Source: Pedobacter sp. BAL39 (GTDB lineage: Bacteria; Bacteroidota; Bacteroidia; Sphingobacteriales; Sphingobacteriaceae). Taken from it: DNA of 64,000 nt. The translations under genes were made by a program, and so were the position numbers. The notes beneath the pieces are model-generated. The model was not told where the DNA came from and did no database searches. It saw only the letters and a program-made list of their open reading frames with translations. The stretch covers positions 62,001 to 126,000 of the forward strand of contig NZ_ABCM01000010.1 of NCBI RefSeq assembly GCF_000170795.1. The letters run 5' to 3'. Within the stretch, counting starts at the first letter, position 1. Every line of letters starts with the position of its first letter. Shown here piece by piece: positions 27,607 through 35,924 of this stretch.

Positions 27607-27897
27607 TTATGCAACAAAAAAGAGACTGAAAATCAGAAAAATCCAGTACCCGGAATTTGAAGCGATCATCAGATATTTATTCCGGAGGATAATCCCTGTC
27701 ACCATCAGTACCGCCAATATCGATATGGATAATAAGTGAAGATCGAATGCCTTCATCGCAGCCCAATAAATCAGATGGGCTAAGACGATATTCATTGTTA
27801 CCAGCGACCAGGGAATGAGGTTGTGTTGAATCAATCCGAAATCCCGAATCGATTGTTGCGGATGTTTACCTGTGGCTGTTTTAATGTTTTTTGGCAT
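27607..27897 (-). CDS. small membrane protein downstream of PepSY gene
   Basis: A 96-residue hydrophobic protein with a charged N terminus (MPKNIKTATGKHPQQSIRDF) and three predicted transmembrane helices (about 31-49, 53-70 and 78-95). I do not recognise a family. It lies 16 nt downstream of the PepSY protein and is probably co-transcribed with the siderophore receptor, so a role in iron uptake or reduction is plausible but not shown. Confidence 0.7.
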   Translation of the reverse strand: MPKNIKTATGKHPQQSIRDFGLIQHNLIPWSLVTMNIVLAHLIYWAAMKAFDLHLLSISILAVLMVTGIILRNKYLMIASNSGYWIFLIFSLFFVA

Positions 27898-27913
27898 AGC
27901 GCATAATTTCAGT

Positions 27914-29296
27914 TTAAATAGGTTCTTTTTTCAGCTTCTGGTGGAGGTAGCGGGCTAAGCGTAGCAACAGGTAACCGAAAAATAAGCCGTTCACCACGTA
28001 ACCGGCTATTTTTGCAGCGAGGGTATACCCGGCAAGCGTACTGACCATTGCAATAGTCCCAAGCAAAAGCAAGAATACAACACCGTATATAAAAGTGATT
28101 TTCAGTGGGCTCCAGTTCCGCTTCATTTTCTTTTCTGTACGGTAGAAATAGACTACAAATCCACTAATAGACAAGAAGCTTGAGGTAAGCCCAAATAGCG
28201 TGTACAAAACTTTCAATGCCAGTCCGCCGTAATCACCAAAATGCAGGGCTTCCTGTACAAAATAAAACCTATGACTAAAGGGCTGTTCTCTGATGTCGTA
28301 TTTAAATACAGGAGCCAGACCTTCTTTAGCCAAGATCAAAGTGTTGATGCTCCGTTCATAGATCTGTCCTTCAATATTTCCAGCAATAGTAATGGTTTCG
28401 CTGCCATCATCGGAGCTCCTGATGTACTCTGCCTGGAGATCAGGAAATGTCGTGTGCATCACCGCGAAAACTTCTTCCCAGGATACCGTTTTTTTGAGAT
28501 CCGCGGCTGCTGTACTTCTTATGGCCGGTTCAAAAACATTGGGTGTTTCAATTTTAAACCATCTGATCAGAAGTGGTTGTAATCCCAGCCAGGCACCTGT
28601 CGCGGCAATGACAAAGTTAAATGTCAGCGCACTGATGCCAAGGATTTTGTGCCAGTCGGCCATCCCTATCCTCAGCCCCTTGCCGTTCCTGATCTTTGGA
28701 TAAGGTTGCTTTTTCATGAAATCAGCATAGATAAACAGGCCGGTAACCGTGACCACCAGCAAAGCAATGCCACCCAAACCGACGAGTTGTCTTCCCCATA
28801 CCCCCTCATAAAGGCGGACATGAATCTGACGCAGATAATTCGCAAAAGAATTCTGTTGGATGCTACTTCCAAGAATCAGGTCTTTATTACTATCGACAAA
28901 AAAAGTATATCGCTTTGAGGGAGCTTTCTTCTTTTTGTCACTTTTTTTCTGTTGGGCCTTCTCTGGCTTTGCCTCCTTCACACTAAAATCAAAAACTGCA
29001 GGTTGACCTGCAGTTTTTGGAAGGGTAATCAACAACCCTTTCATGTCAGGGTACTTTTCTTTAAGGATCTCCAGCGATTTGCTGAAGACAGGCACCGGGG
29101 CCGGAACAGTAGAGACTGGATATTTACTTCTCTGAATCAGCACGCTGATCTCCGGAATAAAGACCGCCACTGCCCCCGTGAAGCAAATTACGGCAATCAG
29201 TACACCTGCATAAAGTCCTGCCCAATGGTGTATTGTCCACAGGAGCTGCTTATTGCCTTTCTTACCGGCCGGTTTTTGCTGCTTAACCGCTGACAT
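27914..29296 (-). CDS. PepSY-associated inner-membrane protein (PiuB-like)
   Basis: A 460-residue protein of the PepSY_TM family. It has an N-terminal helix with HHWAGLYAGVLIAVICFTGA, periplasmic PepSY regions, a second helix pair near LVGLGGIALLVVTVTGLFIY and ADWHKILGISALTFNFVIAA, and C-terminal helices. Conserved histidines within helices suggest heme or electron transfer, as in ferric-siderophore reductases of this family. A Lys-rich segment (about 118-127) precedes a periplasmic part. The start overlaps the stop of the siderophore receptor (TAATG). A perfect 14-bp inverted repeat lies inside the coding sequence (28990-29019). Confidence 0.88.
   Translation of the reverse strand: MSAVKQQKPAGKKGNKQLLWTIHHWAGLYAGVLIAVICFTGAVAVFIPEISVLIQRSKYPVSTVPAPVPVFSKSLEILKEKYPDMKGLLITLPKTAGQPAVFDFSVKEAKPEKAQQKKSDKKKKAPSKRYTFFVDSNKDLILGSSIQQNSFANYLRQIHVRLYEGVWGRQLVGLGGIALLVVTVTGLFIYADFMKKQPYPKIRNGKGLRIGMADWHKILGISALTFNFVIAATGAWLGLQPLLIRWFKIETPNVFEPAIRSTAAADLKKTVSWEEVFAVMHTTFPDLQAEYIRSSDDGSETITIAGNIEGQIYERSINTLILAKEGLAPVFKYDIREQPFSHRFYFVQEALHFGDYGGLALKVLYTLFGLTSSFLSISGFVVYFYRTEKKMKRNWSPLKITFIYGVVFLLLLGTIAMVSTLAGYTLAAKIAGYVVNGLFFGYLLLRLARYLHQKLKKEPI
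28990..29019. repeat. perfect 14-bp inverted repeat inside the PepSY gene
   Basis: CAAAAACTGCAGGT (28990-29003) and ACCTGCAGTTTTTG (29006-29019) are exact reverse complements separated by two bases. The T-run makes it look like a bidirectional intrinsic terminator although it lies in coding sequence (the region encoding AGQPAVFDF). Confidence 0.8.
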
Positions 29297-31737
29297 TAAA
29301 ACGTGTACCCTATACCTACCATAAAGTTTCTCGGTGTTCCCGGGAACAACCGGTTAAAGTCGTAACCTCCAACCCAGTGCGTTTTATCAAAGATGTTGTT
29401 CAGGTTTGCAGACAATTTGAACTTGTCTACATTGTAATACAGCGCAGTGTTCACAATGGTGTATTCCGGAAGCGTCAGGATTTTACTTAGCGTATTTCTC
29501 TTGCCGGTGTAGTTGACACCTGCTCCCACTCCAATACCCTTCAGCTCAGGAATGATAAAATTATATTTAGCCCAAAAACCACCCTGGATCTTTGGCGCAT
29601 TGGGAAGCAGCGTACCTATCTCTGTAGGATCTGCACTTTCGGTAATTGTCGCTTCGCTGTAAGCAAAGTTTGCTGTCAGACTCAGGTTCTGCATCACCAT
29701 ACCATTCACATCCAGTTCAAAACCTTTCGATTGTTGCTGTCCTACCTGACGCAGCAGCTCTGGATTACCCTGATCATTTGCATTGATCAGAATGTTATTC
29801 TGTTCGATACGGTATACTGCGAGGTTCAATGATAAGCGGTTCTGGAACCACTCAGTTTTAGCACCAAACTCGATCATATTGCTGATCAGCGGATCAAAAG
29901 GACCACCAAACCGGGCCGGGTCACCTATCGTTCCTGCCGTTTGCGGCTGATAGCCTTCTGTATAGGTTCCATATAAGTTTACCTCGTCAACAGGACTGTA
30001 TACAAGACCTACTCTCGGAATCAAGGCCTTCTGCTCAATCTTTTTACTGGTTGGCGTATTGACATTCTGAATGTCTGTATAATATTCCTGTCTCAGGGCC
30101 AGCAATGCACGCAATTTGCCCCATTTGATCTGATCCTGGATATAAATCCCATTCACATAGTACTTTGTCGGCGCGGTCTGTGAAGACACATTAATGTAGT
30201 TTGAGATGTCAGAAAATGAGTAATCAGGATTGACAAGGTCAAAATGCGGCACATTTGGTACGGGACGGCCATTTACAATATAATACCGCGACGACGAGCC
30301 GGGAACATAAGTAGCAATACTTGTGCTCCGGTCCGCACTGAGATATCCCCTTGCATTATAGGAAGAGTTTCCTACGGGTGTCTGGTTCTGCAGGTAATCA
30401 TATCCTGTTAACAGGGTATGCTCCAATGGGCCCGTTTTGAAATCCGAAACCACATACATGGTGATGTTGTCATTATAATTCTTCCCCTGTCTGCGGATGG
30501 TCTGCATTTCCATTAATGTAGGAATCGATGCACCCAGCTCATCCACAGCATACCTGTTAGAAGTCCGGTGCTCCAATAGGTCCTCATCATACATAAACTT
30601 CATATAAGAAGCATTGAAGCTGACATGATCGGAAATTTTACGCTGCAAAGAGGCGGTTACAAAAAGATTGAGCTCATGCAGGAAATCATTTCTTTTGCCT
30701 ATTGCAAATGATGTAGGTGTGGAATTCAGGTCTGTTCCAGCAGTTGCACCGAAGATGGGCTGTCCACGATCCAGCCTGCTCTTGGATTTTGAGTATACAA
30801 AGTCGAAATTGACCTTTGTCTTATCATCCGGAATAAATGAAAACGACGGAGCAATCATGAAGTCTTCACCCCCTTGCAGCACCCGGAACGACTCTGCATT
30901 CTGGTAGGCAAGATTTAAACGATACAGCAGTGTTTTAGAATCATTCATCGGTCCCGTAAAATCTGAGCTTACCCGATAAGTATTGTAACTGCCCGTCGCA
31001 AAATTGATCGCCTTACGGTTTTCATCCAGCGGTTTTTTTGTAACTGTATTCACGGTACCTCCGGGATCAGTATTGGCGAAAAGTGCTGATGCAGGACCCT
31101 TGATCACCTCGACGCGTTCCACATTCGCCAGTATCGGCTGACTCCAGCCTTCTGTAGCTGTGCGTAGTCCGTTGATCAGGGCTGTACTTGTCCTGAATCC
31201 CCTGAGCGTGATGTCATTGTTATAATAAGAGAAGGTCGACGCGCCGCTGACATTTTTAATGATGTCGCCCGCTCTGAAGGCCTGCTGGTCATCAATAACT
31301 TCCTTAGTAACATAACTGACCGACTGTGGAACATGCTTTAGCAAAGTTTCCGTTTTTGTGCCGGAAAAAGATCTTGTATTTTTATAGGACTGCTCCTTTC
31401 TGCCCACGACCTCCACACTTTGTAAAGCATTCTGCTGATCCGCCAGAACGATATTCAACAGGTCATTTTCAGCATCAAAAGCAAACTTCACACGCTTGGT
31501 TTCAAAACCAATATAGGAAACTATAAAATTGTACGTACCCGCCTTCAGGTCAGGGATAAGAAACACCCCTTCTCGATCAGTTATAATGATCTGGGTTGTT
31601 TCTACTAATTTGACCGTAGCTCCGGGAACAGGGACATTGTGACTATCGGTAATCTTACCACGAAGGGTCAATTGAGCGGAAGCGGTATGCCCTACCAGCA
31701 TCACCACTGCCACTATAAGGCATCGGAAATAAAACAT
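29296..31737 (-). CDS. TonB-dependent siderophore receptor
   Basis: An outer-membrane receptor of 813 residues that takes up ferric siderophores with TonB energy. It has a signal peptide (MFYFRCLIVAVVMLVGHTAS, cleaved before QLTL), a carboxypeptidase-regulatory-like domain (about 22-108, GKITDSHNVPVPGATVKL), and a plug with VPQSVSYVTKEVIDDQQAF and RVEVIKGPASALFANTDPGG typical of the siderophore receptor subfamily. A 22-strand-type barrel follows, ending in a terminal aromatic strand (FMVGIGYTF). It is first in a unit with the PepSY protein. A -7 element and a TTCTAAATAA palindromic region lie upstream. Confidence 0.93.
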   Translation of the reverse strand: MFYFRCLIVAVVMLVGHTASAQLTLRGKITDSHNVPVPGATVKLVETTQIIITDREGVFLIPDLKAGTYNFIVSYIGFETKRVKFAFDAENDLLNIVLADQQNALQSVEVVGRKEQSYKNTRSFSGTKTETLLKHVPQSVSYVTKEVIDDQQAFRAGDIIKNVSGASTFSYYNNDITLRGFRTSTALINGLRTATEGWSQPILANVERVEVIKGPASALFANTDPGGTVNTVTKKPLDENRKAINFATGSYNTYRVSSDFTGPMNDSKTLLYRLNLAYQNAESFRVLQGGEDFMIAPSFSFIPDDKTKVNFDFVYSKSKSRLDRGQPIFGATAGTDLNSTPTSFAIGKRNDFLHELNLFVTASLQRKISDHVSFNASYMKFMYDEDLLEHRTSNRYAVDELGASIPTLMEMQTIRRQGKNYNDNITMYVVSDFKTGPLEHTLLTGYDYLQNQTPVGNSSYNARGYLSADRSTSIATYVPGSSSRYYIVNGRPVPNVPHFDLVNPDYSFSDISNYINVSSQTAPTKYYVNGIYIQDQIKWGKLRALLALRQEYYTDIQNVNTPTSKKIEQKALIPRVGLVYSPVDEVNLYGTYTEGYQPQTAGTIGDPARFGGPFDPLISNMIEFGAKTEWFQNRLSLNLAVYRIEQNNILINANDQGNPELLRQVGQQQSKGFELDVNGMVMQNLSLTANFAYSEATITESADPTEIGTLLPNAPKIQGGFWAKYNFIIPELKGIGVGAGVNYTGKRNTLSKILTLPEYTIVNTALYYNVDKFKLSANLNNIFDKTHWVGGYDFNRLFPGTPRNFMVGIGYTF

Positions 31738-31765
31738 CGCTATTTAGATTAATTATGAATAGCTG

Positions 31766-31823
31766 CAAAAGTAATAACAGTACTCTAAATTCCTAGACTT
31801 ATTTATAGAATTATTCTAAATAA
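31766..31823 (-). promoter_or_regulatory. candidate promoter and operator of the siderophore receptor
   Basis: CAAAAGTA at 31766-31773 reads TACTTTTG on the - strand, matching TAnnTTTG 28 nt before the start codon. Upstream lies the 13-nt palindrome TAGAATTATTCTA (31806-31818), extended on one side to TTCTAAATAA (31814-31823). Its 6-1-6 symmetry resembles Fur-family boxes. Iron control would fit the gene but is inference. Confidence 0.4.
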
Positions 31824-31864
31824 AAAAGAGCTTCTGGAATTTTAAACTCCAGAAGCTCTTTTTT
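31822..31864 (-). terminator. intrinsic terminator after the metalloprotease gene
   Basis: A 17-nt arm (31822-31838, core GAGCTTCTGGA) pairs perfectly with 31848-31864 around a 9-nt loop, with A-runs and T-runs at the ends. On the - strand it follows the metalloprotease stop by about 50 nt and ends in TTTTTT. Confidence 0.85.
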
Positions 31865-31912
31865 CAGCATGATTTTATGTGACAATCTCTGCGATATGCT
31901 GGATTGTCGACT

Positions 31913-34444
31913 TTATTTCAGCAATCCGCTATTTTCTCCGGCAAATTTCTGACTAATCATCATATCCATCTCTTTAAGATGGATCTTCGTCCACTTATCA
32001 AGTCCCGGACGTTTTAAAGCTTGTTTAAACAGGCTCTGTTGTATCCTAAGCTGTTCTCTTATGATGGAATTCAGGTCGGTAACGGTAAAGTGATACGTAT
32101 TTGGACCAGTAATACTGCTCATGTCGTTGGTATAAAAACCTTGCACTAGTAATCTGTACACATACAATTTCTGCATATTGCGTCTGTAGAAATCTACATT
32201 TTTACCCGCATATATTTCTTTGAAGATGCCTTTGTTCAGATCATTAAATAGCTCAGATACCGTATAAATTTTTCCTGGATCTGTATGTTCGCTGGTCAGC
32301 ATTCTACTCAGCCTGTTGCGGGTAATGACTGCATCGATACTGGTCTGCTGAAGGGCATTCAGCTCAAATGGGAAGTTCACATTGATCTTACTCAACATGT
32401 CCTTTTTATTGAGCCAGGAAGGCGTGCTGAATATCTGGTCGTTCAGGAACTGCACGGCACTTTTCTGTTTGGCATACGGTGCGGGCTCAGAAATCAATCC
32501 TGCCTCCCCGTTTACACGTGGCGTATGATAGTTGCCGCCGATGTTTTTGGTCACGTGTCCCAGGTAAAGTTCGTACTGGTTCCAGATGCCATCATAAGCT
32601 TTGAACAGACGCTCCTGACCTTCACCAGGAATGCTCATCCATTGTTCAATTTGAGGAACCATTCGTTTCAGGTTTTTGATCCCGTAGGTACTTGCTTTCA
32701 CCGCATCGTCTCCAAGGTCTTCATTCTGCGACCTTGGATCAAATGGTTCCGCTTCATTGCCAAACCACAGACGGTGGTTCTTTTTAAGGGAATCTGTCAC
32801 CACCTTTACCAGCGCTTTTTGCTCCTCCTCAGGAGTAGCAAACTCCGGATGCCAGGTGTATGCCCATTTGATCGCCCATTTGTCATAGTCGCCAATTCTT
32901 GGGAACAATCCTTTTTCAGAGATCCCATCTTCAGGCTGCGCAACATAGTTGAAACGTGCGTAATCCATAATAGAAGGCGTATGTCCATGAGCTTCCACCC
33001 AAGCCTTGTCCCTCAGTTTCTCTACCGGAACGGTTGAGCTGGAACCAAAGTTATGCAACAAACCCAGGGTATGTCCAACCTCGTGAGAAGAAACAAAACG
33101 AATCAGGTTGCCCATCAGTTCCTTATCAAACTCAGGTTTTCTCGCCCTTGGATCCACTGCCGCAGCCTGTACCATGTACCAACGCTGCAGCAGCGACATT
33201 ACATTGTGGTACCAGAAAATATGGCTTTCGATGATCTCTCCACTTCGTGGGTCAGCCACGCTTGGTCCCATTGCGTTTGCAATAGCGGAAGGCCTGTAGA
33301 TGATGGCAGAATGACTGGCATCATCAATGCTCCAGGTGCTGTCCTGAGCAGCTGTTGGTGCTTCTTTGGCAACAATTGCATTTTTGAAGCCCGCAGCCTC
33401 AAAAGCTTCCTGCCAGTCGTTCACCCCTTTGATCAGGTAAGGCACCCATTGTTTTGGCGTTACCGGATCAATATAAAAAACAATTTGCTTTGCAGGTTCT
33501 ACCAGCTCGCCACGTTTATAACGATCTACATCTTCCGGTTTAGGCTCCAGCTTCCAGCGTTTCACATACGTAGTCCTCGCTACGCCCTGAGGATCCGCAT
33601 CGAAATCTACAAACGAAGTAGAAAAATAACCCACACGCTGGTCTTCCAGCCGGGCCTTCATCGGTTTTAACGGCAACAATACCATCGAAGAGTTTAACTC
33701 CACGGTATAACTTGAATTTGTCGGGTTTCTTCCGGCAGAATATGTCTTCACCGCATGGATCTCCACATTTGTCGGGTAAGCATGGATGTAATCTATGTAA
33801 CTCTTATCGTTCTGCTGACCACCCATTCCAGCCCTGTCTTTGCTGCCCTTCGCCTGAAAGTACAGCACATCATTGTCGCTGTTCAAAAAATCTGTAGCAT
33901 CAACCACGACCGCGGAGGAATCTTTAGGCATGGTCAACACAGGGAAAGCACCTACAATGGCACTCACATTGTTTTTCTGTACACTCGCATACATTGTAGT
34001 TGTGCTGTCCTTCGCATACTCAGCGAAAGAAATCCTCCTCAAGAACAATTTTTTCTCCGGTCCTTTTTCAAAACGATAAACCGTCTCGCCAAGCTGGTCG
34101 CCGGCATATCCGTTGTTGCCGTTGCGCATCTCTGCGGAGGCTTTAGACACCCGGCTTACAATCAGGATGTCGCGTCCCAGGATGGCATTTGGAACTTCGA
34201 AATAATATTTCGCATCTTTCTGATGCACCGTGAAATAGCCCTTTTTTGTCTTTGTGCCTTTTGAAATAATTTCGCTGTAAGGTTTCAACCCGGAAGCCTT
34301 CTGCAGACTGTCGGCTTTTTTCTTAGCCGGATCTACTGCCACTGTTTTTACAGGAGCTTGTTTCTTTTGAAACAATGCACATCCCGAAATCAGCGTACCT
34401 ACACTGATTACACTATAAAATAATAGTGATTTCTGATTAAACAT
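31913..34444 (-). CDS. zinc-dependent metalloprotease lipoprotein (DUF5117/DUF5118 type)
   Basis: A large exported protease of 843 residues. The N terminus is a lipoprotein signal (VGTLISGCALFQ, lipobox Cys near residue 22). The N-terminal half matches the DUF5118 and DUF5117 regions found in Bacteroidota gluzincin-like proteases, including YIDYIHAYPTNVEIHAVKTY and VGYFSTSFVDFD. The zinc site is HEVGHTLGLLHNFGSSS (HExxHxxGxxH, metzincin-like), followed by SIMDYARFNYVAQPEDG, in which SIMDY supplies the Met-turn. A helical C-terminal domain completes it. It is monocistronic, with terminators on both sides. Substrate unknown. Confidence 0.9.
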   Translation of the reverse strand: MFNQKSLLFYSVISVGTLISGCALFQKKQAPVKTVAVDPAKKKADSLQKASGLKPYSEIISKGTKTKKGYFTVHQKDAKYYFEVPNAILGRDILIVSRVSKASAEMRNGNNGYAGDQLGETVYRFEKGPEKKLFLRRISFAEYAKDSTTTMYASVQKNNVSAIVGAFPVLTMPKDSSAVVVDATDFLNSDNDVLYFQAKGSKDRAGMGGQQNDKSYIDYIHAYPTNVEIHAVKTYSAGRNPTNSSYTVELNSSMVLLPLKPMKARLEDQRVGYFSTSFVDFDADPQGVARTTYVKRWKLEPKPEDVDRYKRGELVEPAKQIVFYIDPVTPKQWVPYLIKGVNDWQEAFEAAGFKNAIVAKEAPTAAQDSTWSIDDASHSAIIYRPSAIANAMGPSVADPRSGEIIESHIFWYHNVMSLLQRWYMVQAAAVDPRARKPEFDKELMGNLIRFVSSHEVGHTLGLLHNFGSSSTVPVEKLRDKAWVEAHGHTPSIMDYARFNYVAQPEDGISEKGLFPRIGDYDKWAIKWAYTWHPEFATPEEEQKALVKVVTDSLKKNHRLWFGNEAEPFDPRSQNEDLGDDAVKASTYGIKNLKRMVPQIEQWMSIPGEGQERLFKAYDGIWNQYELYLGHVTKNIGGNYHTPRVNGEAGLISEPAPYAKQKSAVQFLNDQIFSTPSWLNKKDMLSKINVNFPFELNALQQTSIDAVITRNRLSRMLTSEHTDPGKIYTVSELFNDLNKGIFKEIYAGKNVDFYRRNMQKLYVYRLLVQGFYTNDMSSITGPNTYHFTVTDLNSIIREQLRIQQSLFKQALKRPGLDKWTKIHLKEMDMMISQKFAGENSGLLK

Positions 34445-34481
34445 AATTTATAATATTGGTTTGTTTGTGTGTTTTATTAAT

Positions 34482-34504
34482 GGCGGAATGTTTATTATTC
34501 CGCC
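34482..34504 (-). terminator. hairpin between MutS-like and metalloprotease genes
   Basis: GGCGGAAT (34482-34489) pairs perfectly with ATTCCGCC (34497-34504) around a 7-nt loop. It lies downstream of the MutS-like pair and 38 nt upstream of the metalloprotease start. No strong T-run follows on the - strand. Confidence 0.45.
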
Positions 34505-34545
34505 AGCCTTTCGCTGCAGTTACATCGATGAGAACAGCAATATTG

Positions 34546-34590
34546 ATGGCTACCACATTATTCATGGCTACCACATTATTCATGACTACC
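34546..34590. repeat. 18-bp tandem repeat, 2.5 copies
   Basis: ATGGCTACCACATTATTC occurs at 34546-34563 and again at 34564-34581, followed by a partial third copy ATGACTACC (34582-34590). It sits in the spacer just beyond the end of the MutS-like gene. Short open frames cross it on both strands, but they look like by-products of the repeat. Confidence 0.85.
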
Positions 34591-34599
34591 GCAGCATCC

Positions 34600-35922
34600 T
34601 TAACCGATGATCTCGAGGATTTTTTCATTTTCGATGATCATCATCCCATGCCTGTCGCTGCTGATGCCTTCCTTCGCCCGGTAGGTATAAACCGGCACCT
34701 TGCCCCGCATTTCAGTAGGCATATAGGTAAACCGGATGTTGTCACAGCGTTGTGCCAGCGCTTCCCCCACCTCTACAATGTGTGTGGAGATGATGAAGAA
34801 ACAGTTGCGGTGTGTGGCAAAGACCTCTGATACGGCCAGTGTGGCATCGTAGGCATCCTTCACATTGGTCCCCTTGAACAACTCATCGAAGATGATGTAG
34901 AGATTCTTTGGAGCGCTCACTTCTTCCGCAATCTTTTTTACCCGCAACACTTCCGCATAAAAATGGCTGTAGCCCATGTTGATATCGTCCGGAACATTGA
35001 TTGACGTATACATACCTTCTTTTACAGAGAATACCATCGACTTTGCGGGAACCGGAAAACCCATGTGTGCCAGGTAGATACAAAGTCCGTAAGATTTCAT
35101 AAAGGTGGATTTCCCCGCCATGTTGGCTCCCGTTAGGAAGATTACGTTTTCATTGCCATCCATCTTCACGGAGTTTGGAACCGCTTTATTGAGACATGGA
35201 TGAAAACCTTCGTTGATGTCCAGCAGGTCTTGTGTTTCCTCAACAGCCTCCGCATAGGCAAAGGATTTTTCCTGTGCTACTGAAGAAACTGAGATGTAAA
35301 GGTCTGTCAGGTGCACCAGTTTCATGATGATTTCCATCTCATTCCTTAACGCCACCCTGAGCAGGTAATCATAACGTGAAGTTTCAAAAAATGACAATGT
35401 AACTTTCGCTTTCGCTGCCGGCAACCAGTCCAGCTTACCGCTATTGAAACTTTCTGCAGCCATGTTCAGTTCGGCAGCAAAGGGCCCGTCAGGATCTTCC
35501 GACAACAACCTGGATACAAAAGTCCTGATGTCCGCCAGCACCTGTATCGTTGCCGAAAGCCCATTTGTCACCAGGGTATGTTCCACCGTCAAGCCAAGTA
35601 ATTTCAATGCTTTTCTCCTGCCCGTCTGCACTGTAGTCATCAGCATATTTGAACCTGCAGCCCCAGCGAGGTACTGCTCTGCGGTTTGAAGCAGCTGCAC
35701 ATCCAGCGGAAACACAAGTCGTTTTCCCTGGAAATAGCGGATTACATCACTGCGTTCATTAATGAGCTTCATATCTGTCAGTGGATGCTGAAACATCTGT
35801 TCCAGCAATCGTTCCGCACCAGCTGTTTTTGTCCTGTTAAAGAGGTTGAATACAGAGTTGTTCTTATATTTTCCCAGTACGTTCAGATCGTCCAGCGTTT
35901 GTTTATCTGTTATAAATGGCAT
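34600..35922 (-). CDS. MutS-like ATPase (second of a tandem pair)
   Basis: A 440-residue protein with a MutS-type ABC ATPase in its C-terminal half: Walker A FLTGANMAGKSTFMKS (near residue 265), Walker B LYIIFDELFKGTNVKDA, and a D-loop/switch region CFFIISTHIVEVGE. The N-terminal half is helical and corresponds to the core/lever part of MutS. The mismatch-recognition and connector domains (I and II) of true MutS (about 850 residues) and the Smr domain of MutS2 are absent. It starts 2 nt after its paralogue. Function unknown; a DNA-structure-related role is possible but not demonstrated. Confidence 0.88.
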   Translation of the reverse strand: MPFITDKQTLDDLNVLGKYKNNSVFNLFNRTKTAGAERLLEQMFQHPLTDMKLINERSDVIRYFQGKRLVFPLDVQLLQTAEQYLAGAAGSNMLMTTVQTGRRKALKLLGLTVEHTLVTNGLSATIQVLADIRTFVSRLLSEDPDGPFAAELNMAAESFNSGKLDWLPAAKAKVTLSFFETSRYDYLLRVALRNEMEIIMKLVHLTDLYISVSSVAQEKSFAYAEAVEETQDLLDINEGFHPCLNKAVPNSVKMDGNENVIFLTGANMAGKSTFMKSYGLCIYLAHMGFPVPAKSMVFSVKEGMYTSINVPDDINMGYSHFYAEVLRVKKIAEEVSAPKNLYIIFDELFKGTNVKDAYDATLAVSEVFATHRNCFFIISTHIVEVGEALAQRCDNIRFTYMPTEMRGKVPVYTYRAKEGISSDRHGMMIIENEKILEIIG

Positions 35923-35924
35923 AG

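Noticed and set aside
34437-34830. Short open frames on both strands across the 18-bp tandem repeat
   Set aside because: They are products of the repeat and overlap the metalloprotease start or the MutS-like gene; no signal, domain or good initiation context.
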